Part shown: positions 20,621 to 33,307 of the stretch, in pieces
Position numbering within the stretch: the first letter of the stretch is position 1
How the letters are laid out: each line of letters starts with the position of its first letter
Assembly (NCBI GenBank): GCA_002095305.1
Contig: MIEI01000009.1
Location: 28,966-92,965 of the forward strand
Direction of reading: 5' to 3'
DNA: 64,000 bases
Source of the DNA: Pantoea brenneri
Lineage (GTDB): Bacteria; Pseudomonadota; Gammaproteobacteria; Enterobacterales; Enterobacteriaceae
Made by a program: the position numbers and the translations under genes
Notes under the pieces: generated by a model
What the model was told of the DNA's origin: nothing
Databases searched by the model: none
The model's input: only the letters and a program-made list of their open reading frames with translations

Positions 20621-21288
20621 TATTGCTCCTCGTCCTGCGGCAGTGCAGTGCCGTGACTGCTGTCAGAGACATCCGGCGCTTTGCGGGATGATAGCTGGCG
20701 CTCAATGTCGGTCAATCGCTCCAGCTTACGCTGTGTATCACTCAGCTGCTGTTGCTGCCTGATCATCTGCTGCCGGAGTGTCTCCTGCTGGGCATCACTG
20801 CTTTGTTGCAGGTGCGCGTAACGGGTTCGCGCTTCGCTGAGGTCAAGTTGCGCCGCCTGATTGCTGCGCCACAGCTGAATGAGCGGACGAACCGGAGCAG
20901 GAAAATCACTGCTGTAGCTGTCCAGGGTGGCGACATACTGGCGCCGCTCGACCGGCGTGACGTTGCCGTTAGCCATTAACACGCCCTGCTTAAAGGCGCG
21001 TGACCAGCCGTCTGCCGGCCAGCGGTGCGCTTCAGCCCGGGCTTCGGCTGGCGACAACCGTTCTGCACAGTCGATGGTGCGCATCCAGTAGAGCGGATTA
21101 GCCAGCGCCGCGTGGTTTTCAATCTGCCACACATCACTGCAGCGGGTCGCCAGATAATCAGCTATTTTGACCTCCGGTTCCGTCACCGGATGGCCCGACG
21201 GCAGCGATGAGGTGGCCGGAGAGGCAGTACATCCGCTGAGCAGCAGCGTGGTCAGCGTGCTCAACAGCAAAGCGGGTAAATATTTCAT
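20620..21288 (-). CDS. qseG: QseG/YfhG outer-membrane lipoprotein linked to GlrK
   Basis: The 222-residue protein has a lipoprotein signal (STLTTLLLSGCTASP, Cys at about residue 20) and a C-terminal helical segment rich in Gln (QQLSDTQRKLERLTD) likely to coil. In E. coli it is an outer-membrane lipoprotein that interacts with the GlrK sensor periplasmic domain and stimulates it. It sits between glrK (3-bp gap) and glrR. Confidence 0.9.
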   Translation of the reverse strand: MKYLPALLLSTLTTLLLSGCTASPATSSLPSGHPVTEPEVKIADYLATRCSDVWQIENHAALANPLYWMRTIDCAERLSPAEARAEAHRWPADGWSRAFKQGVLMANGNVTPVERRQYVATLDSYSSDFPAPVRPLIQLWRSNQAAQLDLSEARTRYAHLQQSSDAQQETLRQQMIRQQQQLSDTQRKLERLTDIERQLSSRKAPDVSDSSHGTALPQDEEQ

Positions 21289-21291
21289 CAG

Positions 21292-22719
21292 TCAGACATT
21301 CCCGGCTGTGGTGTTCAGTTCAATGCGAAAACAGACGCCGGTGCGATCGCTGGAGACCAGCGACAGGTCGCCCTGCATCCGGCGCAGACAATCTTTGGCA
21401 ATACTCAGGCCCAGCCCGCTGCCTTTCACCGGCCCTTTACGCTGCTGGCTTCCCTGAAAGAACGGCTCGAATATCATCTTCTGCTCGTCCGGCGGAATCG
21501 GGATGCCGCTGTTGGCAACCTCGATCCAGATCCGATCGCCCTGCTGCTGACTGCGCAGCCAGATGGTACCGGATTCGCTGCCGTAGTTCACGGCGTTCGA
21601 ATAGAGGTTGTCGATCACCCGCATCAATAACGTCGGCTCGGCCAGACAGCGGGTCGCGTTGAGATCCAGCACCGTCTGCATCAGTTTGGTCCGCGCCGAA
21701 AGCGCATGCGCGCTGACCACCCGTGCCACAATTTCATCCAGCCTGACCGTTTCCAGTTGGGTCGGGCCATCGGCCAGTTTACGGTTGTAATCCAGCAGTT
21801 GCTCAATCAACCGCTGCAGATGGCGGCTGCTGCTGTCCAGAATCGACACCACCTCTTTCTGCTCGCTATTAAGCGATCCGGCCACTTCATCCGCCAGCAG
21901 TTCGGTGCCTTCGCGCAGGCTGGCTAACGGCGTTTTCAATTCGTGGGAGAGATGACGCAGGAATTCATGACGCTGGGTTTCCAGCCAGGCCAGTCGCTCA
22001 CTCAGCCAGAGGATACGCTGGCCGAGTGACCGCAGCTCACGCGGGCCGCGAAGCTCTATGCTGCTGCCCAGTTCGCGTCCTTCACCCAGCCGGTTGATCA
22101 TCCGTTCAATGCGCTTAACCGGCCCGATGATCATGCCGGTGAAGAGCATCATTAACGCCAGGCTGATGATAAACAGAATCAGCGCCTGCCAGCCAAAGAA
22201 CTGGCCGCGATCGGCAATCTCACGCTGTAGCTGTAAGCCACGTGAAAACACCACTTCGCGCGTATCCTGCACCATCCGGATATTAGTGGCCGAGAAGCGA
22301 TCCAGCGCCTCGGCGGCGCGCGGCACCGGATTGCCATTGTCGCACTGCGGTTGGGTCAGCAGGGGCAGCGTGGCTTGCAGTGTCTGGAAAGCCGGCAGTT
22401 CCGGCAGGCTGGCGCTGTGGGCGCTCAGCATCTGGCTGTAACGAGTACGCTGCGTTTGATAGAGCCGCGCCAGCGAGGCATCATCCAGCACGCAGTACTG
22501 GCGATAGCTGCGCTCCAGTTCAACCGCGGTGCGGGCCATCGCCTCGCTGCGGCGCACGTCGGTGAAGGTGTTGCGGTTGGTATCCGCCGCCTGTTCGCTG
22601 AGGGCTGAAAGGCTTTCCCACGCCTGCCAGGCCAGCACCAGCAGCGGTAACAGCACCAGCACAAACGCCATCAGCACCAGCTGGCGCAGAGAACGGGGAA
22701 ATAAACGCCATCTTTTCAC
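21292..22719 (-). CDS. glrK: Sensor histidine kinase GlrK (QseE)
   Basis: This is a two-pass membrane kinase of 475 residues: TM1 at about 12-33, periplasmic domain to about 176, TM2 at about 177-198, HAMP linker, phospho-acceptor His259 in LSHELKTP, and a catalytic ATPase domain with N, G1 and G2 boxes (NAVNYG, GSGLGLSIA). It phosphorylates GlrR, responding to envelope conditions. It is the first gene of the operon downstream of glmY. Confidence 0.96.
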   Translation of the reverse strand: MKRWRLFPRSLRQLVLMAFVLVLLPLLVLAWQAWESLSALSEQAADTNRNTFTDVRRSEAMARTAVELERSYRQYCVLDDASLARLYQTQRTRYSQMLSAHSASLPELPAFQTLQATLPLLTQPQCDNGNPVPRAAEALDRFSATNIRMVQDTREVVFSRGLQLQREIADRGQFFGWQALILFIISLALMMLFTGMIIGPVKRIERMINRLGEGRELGSSIELRGPRELRSLGQRILWLSERLAWLETQRHEFLRHLSHELKTPLASLREGTELLADEVAGSLNSEQKEVVSILDSSSRHLQRLIEQLLDYNRKLADGPTQLETVRLDEIVARVVSAHALSARTKLMQTVLDLNATRCLAEPTLLMRVIDNLYSNAVNYGSESGTIWLRSQQQGDRIWIEVANSGIPIPPDEQKMIFEPFFQGSQQRKGPVKGSGLGLSIAKDCLRRMQGDLSLVSSDRTGVCFRIELNTTAGNV

Positions 22720-22782
22720 GCGGCCGCTTCCTTAGAAAAATGCTGTCTGGATGCTAGCGGACTCTGATGCAGGAAGAAAGAG

Positions 22783-23009
22783 GCAGAAAAGAAAACGGCA
22801 GGCGCGCTGGCCTGCCGTTGACGCGACGCCAGCGGCATCGCGGAACAATGGGTGGAGCCTTACTCAACGTTACGTCCGGCGTTTGATAACGTTGCATAGC
22901 AAACGATTATCGATGAGGTGGACGGCAGGCTCCGTTTGGTGCGTCATTCGGGTTTTATGAGCTCTTTTCCGCAGTGCGGGGCAATCATAAACAGGTGAAT
23001 GAGCAGCGC
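22783..23009 (-). ncRNA. glmY: Small regulatory RNA GlmY
   Basis: GlmY acts as a decoy for the RNase adaptor RapZ and so protects GlmZ, raising synthesis of glucosamine-6-phosphate synthase. Near its 5' end the RNA carries GCTCATTCACC, TTATG, a GCCCC...CGG hairpin, then CATAAAACCCGAATGACGC, matching the E. coli GlmY stem. The 3' end is a rho-independent terminator with stem AACGGCAGGC/GGCCTGCCGTT-like pairing at 22794-22819 and a U-rich tail. Length of about 225 nt is longer than the 184-nt E. coli primary transcript; exact ends are estimated. Position between purL and glrK is the conserved one. Confidence 0.88.
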
Positions 23010-23012
23010 ACG

Positions 23013-23034
23013 GAGTATAGCAAGTTTCATGCCA
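23013..23034 (-). promoter_or_regulatory. Overlapping sigma54 and sigma70 promoters of glmY
   Basis: On the minus strand TTGGCATGAAACTTGCT has GG and GC separated by exactly 10 nt, the sigma54 -24/-12 rule. TATACT, a sigma70 -10 element, follows directly. E. coli glmY likewise has precisely overlapping sigma54 and sigma70 promoters. Confidence 0.85.
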
Positions 23035-23119
23035 ATTAATAAATAACTATATTTTTCAGTTAATTGTCAGATTCACCGGACTATCGGCAGCGTTAGCGAA
23101 CCGCAAAAGCCGGTAAAAG

Positions 23120-23233
23120 TGTCGCCTGAAAGCAACACTCAGCACAAGAGGAAAACTAGCTGATATAAATCAGCAGGATAAATGTCGCCAGACGGCGACA
23201 CCGTTAAGCCACGGCTGTCGCCATTTGCCAACA
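23120..23233. promoter_or_regulatory. Three GlrR operators upstream of glmY
   Basis: TGTC-N10-GACA at 23183-23200 is a perfect GlrR site. Two further sites, TGTC-N10-AACA, lie at 23120-23137 and 23216-23233. Spacings of 63 and 33 bp keep them on nearly the same face of the helix. They are 90-200 bp upstream of the -24/-12 element, the usual enhancer distance, so DNA looping is expected. Confidence 0.8.
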
Positions 23234-23240
23234 GCCGCCT

Positions 23241-23274
23241 GAAAATAAAACAGGAGGCGCTGTGGCCTCCTGTT
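23241..23274 (-). terminator. purL rho-independent terminator
   Basis: An ACAGGAGG/CCTCCTGT stem (23250-23257 and 23266-23273) is followed on the minus strand by TTTTATTTT, 18 nt after the purL stop. Confidence 0.88.
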
Positions 23275-23290
23275 GTTATCAGCGGATTAT

Positions 23291-26200
23291 TTAACCCAGC
23301 TGTTTACGTGCGTTGCGGAAAATACGCATCCACGGGCTGTCTTCGCCCCACTCTGCCGGATGCCAGGAGTGGCTGACGGTGCGGAACACCCGCTCCGGAT
23401 GCGGCATCATGATGGTGACGCGGCCGCTTTCGTTGGTGACCGCAGTGATACCGTTTGGCGAGCCGTTCGGGTTAGCCGGATAGGTTTCTGTCACTTTGCC
23501 GAAGTTATCGATAAAGCGCAGCGCCACCAGTCCTTTCGCTTCCAGTGCGGCCAGATGAGCCGGGTCGCGCACTTCTACAAACCCTTCCCCATGGGAAACC
23601 GCGATAGGCATATGCGATCCGGCCATTCCGTCCAGTAACAGCGACGGGCTGGCTGCCACTTCGACCAGGCTGAAACGGGCTTCAAACCGCTCAGACTGGT
23701 TACGCACAAAGCGTGGCCACAGGTCACTGCCGGGAATCAGTTCACGCAGGTTGGACATCATCTGACAACCGTTACAGACGCCGAGCGCCAGCGTCTGCGG
23801 ACGGTGGAAGAAGGTTTCAAACTCATCGCGTACCCGAGCGTTGAACAGGATTGATTTTGCCCAGCCTTCGCCCGCGCCCAGCACGTCGCCGTAAGAGAAG
23901 CCACCACAGGCAACCAGCGCCTGGAACTCTTCCAGACCGCGCCGTCCGGCCAGCAGGTCGCTCATGTGCACATCAACCGCGGTAAAGCCGGCCCGGTCAA
24001 AAGCCGCTGCCATTTCAACGTGCGAATTGACGCCCTGCTCACGCAGCACCGCAACCCGTGGACGCGCGCCAGTGGCGATCATCGGGGCTGCGACATCTTC
24101 CTGCGGATTGAAGGTCAGCGTAACGTTGAGGCCCGGATCGCTGTCGTTCTTTTTCGCCTGGTGTTCCTGATCGGCGCAGGCCGGGTTATCACGCAGGCGC
24201 TGCATCTGCCAGGTGGTTTCTGCCCACCAGGTGCGCAGCGTAGTCCGGCTTTCGCTGTAAACCGCGCTGTCGCCCGAACGAATCACAAAGCGGTCGCCTG
24301 GCTGAGCATGACCCAGCAGATGACTACAGTCTGCCAGACCGTGATCGGCCAGAATTTGCTCTACCGCCGCGCGATCGGCAGCGTTAATCTGAATCACCGC
24401 GCCCAGCTCTTCGGTAAATAAGGCGGCCAGTGGGTCATTGCCCAGCGCCGCGATATCAACTTCAACACCGCAGTGGCCGGCAAAGGCCATTTCTGCCAGC
24501 GTCACTAACAGGCCACCGTCGGAACGATCGTGGTAGGCCAGCAGTTTCTGCTGCGCCACCAGCGCCTGCATCGCATTGAAGAAGCCCGCCAGCTGGCTGG
24601 CATCACGCACATCGGCTGGCTTGTCGCCCAGTTGACGATAAACCTGTGACAGCGCCGTAGCGCCGAGGGTATTGACCCCGTTACCGAGGTCGATCAGCAG
24701 CAGCAGGTTTTCCCGATCGGGCTGCAGCTGCGGCGTGACGGTGCGACGCACATCTTCAACTCGCGCAAACGCGGTGATCACCAGCGACAGTGGCGACGTC
24801 ATTTCACGCTGTTGGTTGCCTTCCTGCCAGCGGGTTTTCATCGACATCGAATCTTTACCGACCGGGATGGTGATGCCCAGCGCCGGACAAAGCTCTTCGC
24901 CGACCGCTTTTACCGCGGCGTACAGACCGGCGTCTTCGCCCGGATGACCGGCAGCCGACATCCAGTTAGCCGACAGTTTGACGCGTTTCAGCGAGCCGAT
25001 AGAGGTGGCCGCGAGGTTAGTCAGCGCTTCACCCACCGCCAGACGGCCGGAGGCGGCGAAATCGAGCAGCGCAACCGGCGCACGTTCGCCCAGCGCAAAG
25101 GCTTCACCGTGATAGCTGTCGAGGCTGGCGGTGGTCACGGCGCAGTTGGCGACCGGGATCTGCCACGGCCCGACCATCTGGTCGCGCGCAACCATGCCGG
25201 TCACGCTGCGGTCACCAATGGTGATCAGGAAGGTTTTCTCCGCCACGGCGGGCAGATGCAGCACGCGATTGACCGCATCCACCAGGGTGATGCCATCACG
25301 CTGCAGTTCATTGCCCTGCGCCTGCTGCGTCACCACGTCACGCGTCATCTTCGGCGTTTTGCCCAGCAGCACGTCAAGCGGCATGTCGATCGGTTTATTG
25401 TCGAAATGGCTGTCGCTCAGGCTCAGATGCAGCTCTTCGGTGGCTTCACCGATTACCGCAAACGGTGCGCGCTCACGCTGGCAAATCGCTTCGAACTCTG
25501 CCAGCTTCTCGGGTGCCACCGCCATCACATAACGTTCCTGTGATTCGTTGCACCACACTTCCAGCGGACTCATGCCCGGCTCATCGTTGAGGATATCGCG
25601 CAGGTTAAACTGACCACCGCGGCCGCCATCGCTGACCAGCTCAGGCATCGCATTCGACAGACCGCCCGCGCCCACGTCATGAATGAACAGAATCGGGTTG
25701 TCATCGCCCAGCTGCCAGCAGCGATCGATCACTTCCTGGCAACGACGTTCCATTTCCGGGTTGTCACGCTGTACCGAGGCGAAGTCGAGATCGGCATCAG
25801 ACTGGCCCGACGCCATTGAGGAGGCGGCACCGCCGCCCAGACCGATGTTCATCGCCGGACCGCCCAGCACCACCAGCTTAGCGCCGACGGTGATTTCCCC
25901 TTTCTGCACGTGGTCAGCACGGATATTGCCAATGCCGCCCGCCAGCATGATCGGCTTGTGGTAGCCGCGCAGCTCGGTGCCATTGTGGCTGGTAACCTGC
26001 TCTTCATAGGTACGGAAGTAACCGTTCAGTGCCGGACGACCAAATTCATTGTTAAATGCCGCGCCGCCCAGTGGGCCATCGGTCATGATCTCCAGCGCGC
26101 TGACGATGCGGCCCGGCTTGCCGAAATCCTCTTCCCACGGCTGCTCGAAGCCAGGAATACGCAGGTTCGACACCGAGAACCCGACCAGGCCAGCTTTCGG

Positions 26201-27181
26201 CTTGGCGCCGCGTCCGGTTGCCCCTTCGTCACGGATTTCGCCACCGGAGCCGGTTGCCGCGCCAGGCCACGGTGAAATCGCCGTGGGGTGGTTGTGAGTC
26301 TCAACTTTCATCAGGATATGTGCCGCTTCCTGATGCCAGCGGTATTCGCTTTCTGCCGCATCAGCGAAGAAACGGCCGACATCGGACCCTTCCATCACCG
26401 CAGCGTTATCTTTGTAAGCAGACAGCACGTAATCCGGCGTCTGCTCCATGGTATTTTTGATCATCTTAAACAGCGATTTCGGCTGCTTCTCGCCATCAAT
26501 AATCCAGTCGGCGTTGAAGATCTTGTGGCGACAGTGCTCAGAGTTAGCCTGAGCGAACATATAGAGTTCGATGTCGTTCGGATTGCGGCCCAGGCGGGTG
26601 AACGCCGCCAGCAGGTAATCAATTTCATCGTCTGCCAGCGCCAGACCCAGCGAGAGGTTAGCCTGGACCAGCGCCTGACGGCCCTCACCCAGCACATCGA
26701 CACTTTTTACCGGCTGCGGTGAGTGGTGAGCGAACAGCTGCTCAGCTTGCGCCAGATCACTGTAGACCGTCTCCATCATGCGATCATGCAGCAGCGCGCC
26801 AAGCGATTGCCACTGCGCCTCGGTTAACTGAGGGGCCTGCACGTAAAATGCCAGACCGCGCTCCAGGCGACGGACCTGCGGCAGATCGCAGTTGTGAGCA
26901 ATGTCGGTGGCTTTCGATGACCATGGCGAAATGGTGCCAGGACGCGGTGTCACCAGCAGCAGACGCCCTTGTGGCGCATGTTCAGCGAGAGAAGGACCAT
27001 ATTTCAGCAGACGCTGTAAACGGGTCTGTTGGTCGGCGCTCAGTGGCGCGCTGACATCGGCAAAATGGACGTACTCAGCGTAAATATCACTCACCGGCAG
27101 GTGAGCGTCCTGAAAGCGGGTCAGCAGTTTGTTTACACGAAATGCCGACAGGGCGGGCGAACCACGCAGAATTTCCATCAT
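23291..27181 (-). CDS. purL: Phosphoribosylformylglycinamidine synthase
   Basis: This large-type enzyme (1,296 residues) makes FGAM from FGAR with glutamine and ATP in purine biosynthesis. The N-terminal synthase half has [15 protein letters not shown] and the ATP-site motif [13 protein letters not shown]; the C-terminal glutaminase has the nucleophile in GVCNGCQMM and the His/Glu pair in MPHPERVF. A PurR operator overlaps the promoter region, predicting purine repression. It is divergent from mltF. Confidence 0.97.
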   Translation of the reverse strand: MMEILRGSPALSAFRVNKLLTRFQDAHLPVSDIYAEYVHFADVSAPLSADQQTRLQRLLKYGPSLAEHAPQGRLLLVTPRPGTISPWSSKATDIAHNCDLPQVRRLERGLAFYVQAPQLTEAQWQSLGALLHDRMMETVYSDLAQAEQLFAHHSPQPVKSVDVLGEGRQALVQANLSLGLALADDEIDYLLAAFTRLGRNPNDIELYMFAQANSEHCRHKIFNADWIIDGEKQPKSLFKMIKNTMEQTPDYVLSAYKDNAAVMEGSDVGRFFADAAESEYRWHQEAAHILMKVETHNHPTAISPWPGAATGSGGEIRDEGATGRGAKPKAGLVGFSVSNLRIPGFEQPWEEDFGKPGRIVSALEIMTDGPLGGAAFNNEFGRPALNGYFRTYEEQVTSHNGTELRGYHKPIMLAGGIGNIRADHVQKGEITVGAKLVVLGGPAMNIGLGGGAASSMASGQSDADLDFASVQRDNPEMERRCQEVIDRCWQLGDDNPILFIHDVGAGGLSNAMPELVSDGGRGGQFNLRDILNDEPGMSPLEVWCNESQERYVMAVAPEKLAEFEAICQRERAPFAVIGEATEELHLSLSDSHFDNKPIDMPLDVLLGKTPKMTRDVVTQQAQGNELQRDGITLVDAVNRVLHLPAVAEKTFLITIGDRSVTGMVARDQMVGPWQIPVANCAVTTASLDSYHGEAFALGERAPVALLDFAASGRLAVGEALTNLAATSIGSLKRVKLSANWMSAAGHPGEDAGLYAAVKAVGEELCPALGITIPVGKDSMSMKTRWQEGNQQREMTSPLSLVITAFARVEDVRRTVTPQLQPDRENLLLLIDLGNGVNTLGATALSQVYRQLGDKPADVRDASQLAGFFNAMQALVAQQKLLAYHDRSDGGLLVTLAEMAFAGHCGVEVDIAALGNDPLAALFTEELGAVIQINAADRAAVEQILADHGLADCSHLLGHAQPGDRFVIRSGDSAVYSESRTTLRTWWAETTWQMQRLRDNPACADQEHQAKKNDSDPGLNVTLTFNPQEDVAAPMIATGARPRVAVLREQGVNSHVEMAAAFDRAGFTAVDVHMSDLLAGRRGLEEFQALVACGGFSYGDVLGAGEGWAKSILFNARVRDEFETFFHRPQTLALGVCNGCQMMSNLRELIPGSDLWPRFVRNQSERFEARFSLVEVAASPSLLLDGMAGSHMPIAVSHGEGFVEVRDPAHLAALEAKGLVALRFIDNFGKVTETYPANPNGSPNGITAVTNESGRVTIMMPHPERVFRTVSHSWHPAEWGEDSPWMRIFRNARKQLG

Positions 27182-27246
27182 AAGATCTCTCGTCTTCGAA
27201 ACGCCGGGCGACGCTTCATTGGGCGCAACAGGGGAAAACGGGGCGT

Positions 27247-27285
27247 ATTATAGAGAAAGCGCCCTCGCGACGAAACCGTTTGCGC
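27247..27285 (-). promoter_or_regulatory. purL promoter with PurR operator
   Basis: The -10 hexamer TATAAT lies at 27247-27252 (minus strand). The PurR box GCGCAAACGGTTTCGT (27270-27285) differs from the consensus at its first base only and covers the -35 position. Confidence 0.88.
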
Positions 27286-27449
27286 AAAATTTATGGCCCA
27301 CCGGATTTGCCTGAAATTTGCGCAAAACCTGCTATATGAGTTGCTCAGCTTCGCTTTGTTGCGCAAAATGCCCCTCGCTCTGGGAGTTCAAAGAAGACAA
27401 ATACTGCCTTTAAAAGACAGAGGCCTTAGAGCCAGCGAGAGATAACTAT

Positions 27450-29430
<1,981 letters not shown>

Positions 29431-29460
29431 TTATAGCGGTCTCGCGGTCGCGGGTGAAAC

Positions 29461-30099
29461 TTATTCCAGCTGTTGCAGTTCGCCCGCCGGCGTGACACGC
29501 CAGCGATGCTGGCAGAAAAACAGCAGCGGGTTATCCTGCTTGCTGTCGCTGTACCCGCTGTAAAGCTGCAGCGGCGTGCCGATTTTCTCCTCCAGCTGCG
29601 CCACTTTTTCATGGCCGAGACAGCGCATCGCCAGCACCCGACCGCCCCAGCCGCGCTGCATCTGGCTGGCAATCATTTTCACCCGCGGCAGAAAAGCCGA
29701 GTCGTAATAGACCTGTTCGACCAGCGACTGTGGTGAGCCGGTAATCAGCCAGACATCGGCGTCATCGCTGCCGAGATAGTCAGTCAGGCGCTGTTGCACC
29801 ACCGGGAACGCTTTCACCCGCAGGCGAAACCATTGCGCGAATTCAGCTTCAAGACGCAGCAAGGTTCGCTCTGAATGACCAAAGGTGATCGACCACAGCA
29901 ACAGGCTCATCGGCCAGCGTGCCGCCCGGCCTTTGAACAGCAATCCGAGCCCCACCACCGGCAGCAACGGGACCACCAGCAGCAGATTCAGCGGCCGGCG
30001 TCGCAGCAGATAACGCATAAAGGTGCCAAACATATCCTGCTGATGCAGCGTGCCGTCCAGGTCGAAAAATACGATGCGACGTTGTGTACCCTTGGTCAA
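29461..30099 (-). CDS. pgpC: Phosphatidylglycerophosphatase C
   Basis: PgpC is a HAD-superfamily phosphatase that dephosphorylates phosphatidylglycerophosphate at the inner membrane. HAD motif I (FFDLDGTLHQQDMFG), motif II (WLITGSPQ) and a C-terminal KQDNPLLFFCQHRWRVTP match the family. A hydrophobic segment (PLNLLLVVPLLPVVGLGLLF) provides membrane association. TTG 30099 with AAAAGGAGAG upstream gives 212 residues (E. coli 211); a longer ORF start lacks support. Confidence 0.93.
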   Translation of the reverse strand: MTKGTQRRIVFFDLDGTLHQQDMFGTFMRYLLRRRPLNLLLVVPLLPVVGLGLLFKGRAARWPMSLLLWSITFGHSERTLLRLEAEFAQWFRLRVKAFPVVQQRLTDYLGSDDADVWLITGSPQSLVEQVYYDSAFLPRVKMIASQMQRGWGGRVLAMRCLGHEKVAQLEEKIGTPLQLYSGYSDSKQDNPLLFFCQHRWRVTPAGELQQLE

Positions 30100-30253
30100 A
30101 CAACTCTCCTTTTCGCTGATTTTGCGCCAATAGACTCTATTGTAGCCATCATCAGGCGGCACGGCGATGGCTGTCATTTTTAATTCCGATGACTACAATG
30201 CCAGATGAATAGTTTATTCTTCGCAAATTACTCCTGAATCATGAGGATTGGGC

Positions 30254-31093
30254 ATGAGTTCATTGCTGCGCATTCGCCAGCTTTATCCCCGTCTGGCGCT
30301 AAACGAACGCCGGCTGGCTGATTTTCTGCTGTCACAACCCGATCGGGCCCGTCATCTGAGTTCGCAAAAGCTGGCGGAGGAGTCAGGCGTCAGTCAGTCG
30401 AGCGTGGTCAAGTTCGCCCAGAAGCTGGGCTATAAAGGGTTTCCGGCGCTGAAACTGGCCCTGAGTGAGTCACTGGCCGACAAGGATGCGATTACCGTGC
30501 ATAACCATATTCTCAGCGATGACCCTCTCAAAATGGTGGGAGAAAAGTTGCTGGCTGAAAAGCTGTCGGCGATTCGCGCCACGCTGGATATCAACAGCGA
30601 AGAGAAGCTCAACGAGGTGTTGCAGCTGCTGAAGAATGCCCGGCGCATCCTGCTGGTGGGAATTGGTGCTTCCGGGCTGGTGGCAAAAGATTTTTCATGG
30701 AAGCTGATGAAAATCGGGATTAATGCGGTCGCCGAGCAGGATATGCACGCCCTGCTGGCCAGCGTACAGGCGATGGGGCCGGGCGATGTGCTGCTCGCCA
30801 TCTCTTATACCGGTGAGCGGCGTGAGATCAATCTGGCCGCGCAGGAAGCCGCCCAGGTAGGTGCCGACGTGGTGGCCTTTACCGGCTTCACCCCGAATAC
30901 CCTGCAACAGAGCGCCAGCCAGTGTCTCTATACCGTAGCGGAAGAGCAAAGCACCCGCAGCGCAGCGATCTCCTCGACCACCGCCCAGCTGGCGCTGACT
31001 GACCTGCTGTTTATGGCGCTGGTGCAAAACGATCCGGAACGCGCCTCCAGCCATATCCGGCACAGCGAAGCGCTGGTGAAAAAGCTGGTCTGA
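30254..31093 (+). CDS. yfhH: RpiR-family transcriptional regulator YfhH
   Basis: The protein has an N-terminal HTH of the RpiR type (LAEESGVSQSSVVKFAQKLGYKGF) and a C-terminal SIS sugar-phosphate-binding domain (LVGIGASGLVAKDFSWKL, AISYTGERREIN). It matches E. coli YfhH, an uncharacterised regulator. ATG 30254 with GAGG upstream gives 279 residues. The ligand and targets are unknown; sugar phosphates are the usual ligands of SIS regulators. Confidence 0.9.
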   Translation: MSSLLRIRQLYPRLALNERRLADFLLSQPDRARHLSSQKLAEESGVSQSSVVKFAQKLGYKGFPALKLALSESLADKDAITVHNHILSDDPLKMVGEKLLAEKLSAIRATLDINSEEKLNEVLQLLKNARRILLVGIGASGLVAKDFSWKLMKIGINAVAEQDMHALLASVQAMGPGDVLLAISYTGERREINLAAQEAAQVGADVVAFTGFTPNTLQQSASQCLYTVAEEQSTRSAAISSTTAQLALTDLLFMALVQNDPERASSHIRHSEALVKKLV

Positions 31094-31148
31094 TCAGCCG
31101 GAGGGCGTATAATAGCCGCGCTTTTTCTGTTGTAACCAGGTGGGGAAA

Positions 31149-31397
31149 ATGGCGCTGTTGATCACGGCCAAATGCATTAACTGCGATATGTGCGAACCGG
31201 AATGCCCGAACCAGGCCATCTCGCTGGGTGATGCGATTTATGAAATTGACGTCAGCCGCTGCACCGAGTGCATCGGGCATTATGATGAGCCAACCTGTCA
31301 GCGGGTTTGCCCGATCGATAACACCATTATTACTGATCCACAGCACACCGAATCACGCGATGCGCTGTGGGATAAGTTTGTGGTGCTGCACGGTTAG
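31149..31397 (+). CDS. yfhL: YfhL 2[4Fe-4S] ferredoxin
   Basis: This small Alvin-type ferredoxin (82 residues) has two cluster motifs: [13 protein letters not shown], then [18 protein letters not shown] with the inserted loop typical of the type. The start is ATG 31149, with a TATAAT -10 element at 31108-31113. The stop overlaps acpS on the opposite strand by 4 bp. Confidence 0.95.
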   Translation: MALLITAKCINCDMCEPECPNQAISLGDAIYEIDVSRCTECIGHYDEPTCQRVCPIDNTIITDPQHTESRDALWDKFVVLHG

Positions 31398-31774
31398 CTT
31401 TCGATAATCACCGTGGCGCAGGCGTAATGACGTTCGTCAGCCAGCGTCACGTGAACGCTTTTCACGCCCAGTCGCTGTGCCAGTTCATCCGCATGCTGGA
31501 AAAAACGTAACCCCGGTTTTCCCAGCGCATCGTTATAAACCTCAAACTGATTAAAGGCCAGACCGCCACGAATGCCGGTGCCAAATGCCTTGGCCGCCGC
31601 CTCTTTGACGGCAAAACGCTTGGCGAGAAAGCGCACCGGCTGCTGGTGCGCCTGATATTGCTGCCATTCCGCTTCGCTCAATACCCGCCGCGCCAGTCGA
31701 TCGCCGGAGCGCTCAATCACCCCGGCGATACGCTCGATTTCAACGATGTCGGTACCCAGCCCGAGAATTGCCAT
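31394..31774 (-). CDS. acpS: Holo-[acyl-carrier-protein] synthase
   Basis: AcpS transfers 4'-phosphopantetheine from CoA to the Ser of acyl carrier protein. The 126 residues contain the family motifs [12 protein letters not shown] at the N-terminus (Mg-binding Asp) and [15 protein letters not shown]. It is the last gene of the pdxJ-acpS pair with a TGATG-type overlap. Confidence 0.96.
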   Translation of the reverse strand: MAILGLGTDIVEIERIAGVIERSGDRLARRVLSEAEWQQYQAHQQPVRFLAKRFAVKEAAAKAFGTGIRGGLAFNQFEVYNDALGKPGLRFFQHADELAQRLGVKSVHVTLADERHYACATVIIES

Positions 31775-32505
31775 CAGCGACGCGCTTCACGCAGCAGCTG
31801 CTTCATCTCCCGGACTGCGTCAGGCAATCCGCTCATCACCGCACGGCCAATAATCGCATGACCGATGTTCAGCTCATGCATTTCCGGCAGCGCGGCAATC
31901 GGCAGCACGTTGTGATAGGTCAGACCGTGGCCGGCGTTGACCTTCAGACCAAGGCTGGCCGCGAAGGTAGCCGCCTGACGGATGCGTGCCAGTTCTGCAT
32001 CGCGTGCCAGGCCTTCCGGGGCTTCAGCGTAGGCACCGGTATGAATTTCGATATACGGCGCTCCGCTGGCCACCGCCGCTTCAATCTGGCGTTGATCGGC
32101 ATCAATGAACAGTGAGACCAGAATTCCCGCTTCACTCAGCAGCTTGACCGCCGCATTCAGCTTGTCCTGCTGGCCCGCCACGTCCAGTCCGCCTTCGGTG
32201 GTCACTTCCTGACGCTTTTCCGGAACCAGACAGCAGAAATGCGGTTTGATATCGCAGGCGATGCCAATCATCTCATCGGTAACCGCCATCTCCAGATTCA
32301 TCCGCGTCTGGATGGTGTCACGCAGAATACGCACATCACGATCGGTGATATGACGGCGATCCTCGCGCAGATGCACGGTAATGCCATCCGCGCCCGCCTG
32401 CTCAGCGATAAACGCCGCCTGCACCGGATCGGGATAGTTTGTCCCGCGCGCGTTACGTACCGTGGCAATGTGATCGATATTGACGCCTAACAGCAACTCA
32501 GACAT
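31774..32505 (-). CDS. pdxJ: Pyridoxine 5'-phosphate synthase
   Basis: PdxJ condenses 1-deoxyxylulose 5-phosphate with 3-amino-1-hydroxyacetone phosphate to form PNP, the last ring-forming step of the DXP-dependent B6 pathway. The TIM-barrel motifs [42 protein letters not shown] and [11 protein letters not shown] are intact. The start is set at ATG 32505 (MSELLLGVN), giving 243 residues as in E. coli. It is coupled to acpS and follows recO. Confidence 0.96.
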   Translation of the reverse strand: MSELLLGVNIDHIATVRNARGTNYPDPVQAAFIAEQAGADGITVHLREDRRHITDRDVRILRDTIQTRMNLEMAVTDEMIGIACDIKPHFCCLVPEKRQEVTTEGGLDVAGQQDKLNAAVKLLSEAGILVSLFIDADQRQIEAAVASGAPYIEIHTGAYAEAPEGLARDAELARIRQAATFAASLGLKVNAGHGLTYHNVLPIAALPEMHELNIGHAIIGRAVMSGLPDAVREMKQLLREARR

Positions 32506-32577
32506 GACCATCCTCACTTCTTGTTTGTCGTAATGTTGAGTGTACCGCGTTGCATCCGGCAAGCGGTACGACCAGCG

Positions 32578-33303
32578 CTATTCAGCGGCTTCGTCGGTTT
32601 TTTTCTTCGGGATAAACTGACGAAACAGTTCCTGACTCTTGAGCGGCTTACCGCCAAGGTAAGGTTTCAGGGCGATACGGGTGAACCGCTTAGCGGCTCG
32701 CAGGCTGTCGGCATCAGGGAATTCGCGCTCACACAGCGCGCAGCTGGCGACCGGTGAAGCTGCGTTGATTCAGCACCAGGCTGGCGATAAAGCCGCGCTC
32801 TTCGCGGTAGCTGTAGGTCATCTCGTCGCTGACCGGCTCGCCACTGCCGGCACAGTGCAGGAAATCGACGCCGTAGCCAAGATGGCCGAGCAGCGCCAGT
32901 TCAAAGCGGCGCAGGGCCGGTTCTGGCGAGCCTGAGATGAGGCTAAGCTTTGCAGACAGTTAAGATAATCGAAGAACAGATCGGAGAACGGGAATTCCTG
33001 CTCCAGTACGCGGGATATCAGCTCGTTGACGTACAGGCCGCAGTAAAGCGTGATACCGCTGAGCGGTAACGCCAGCGATACCGCTTCGGCATTGCGCAGG
33101 GTTTTGACCTCGCCCCGCCCGCTCCAGCGAACCAGCAGTGGGGTAAAAGGCTGTAACGCCCCTTTCAGCTGGGAGCGCCGTGAACGCGCCCCTTTCGCCA
33201 GTACCCGCACCCGCCCTTCACTTTCGCTGAACAGGTCGAGCAGCAGACTGGTCTCACTGAAGGGACGACTATGCAGCACAAAGGCGCGTTGCCAGCCTTC
33301 CAT
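32578..33303 (-). pseudogene. recO: DNA repair protein RecO, two frameshifts
   Basis: RecO anneals SSB-coated single strands and loads RecA with RecR. The N-terminal OB-fold [21 protein letters not shown] is intact from ATG 33303. The frame shifts near 32945, after which [21 protein letters not shown] continues in another frame. A second shift near 32739 is needed to read [20 protein letters not shown] and the C-terminus to TAG 32578-32580. Corrected length is about 242 residues, as in E. coli. Two small indels in an otherwise well-kept gene suggest sequence errors. It starts 4 nt after the era stop. Confidence 0.88.
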
Positions 33304-33307
33304 CGAA

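Larger units (their letters stand above)
22720..23290. other. glrK-purL intergenic region
   Basis: The 571-bp region contains no protein gene. From right to left it holds the purL terminator, three GlrR operators, a sigma54/sigma70 promoter and the small RNA gene glmY, all on or directed at the minus strand. Confidence 0.85.

Noticed and set aside
23966..26722. Several plus-strand ORFs of 120-240 codons inside purL
   Set aside because: They are antisense shadows of a conserved GC-rich gene with no start signals or family similarity.
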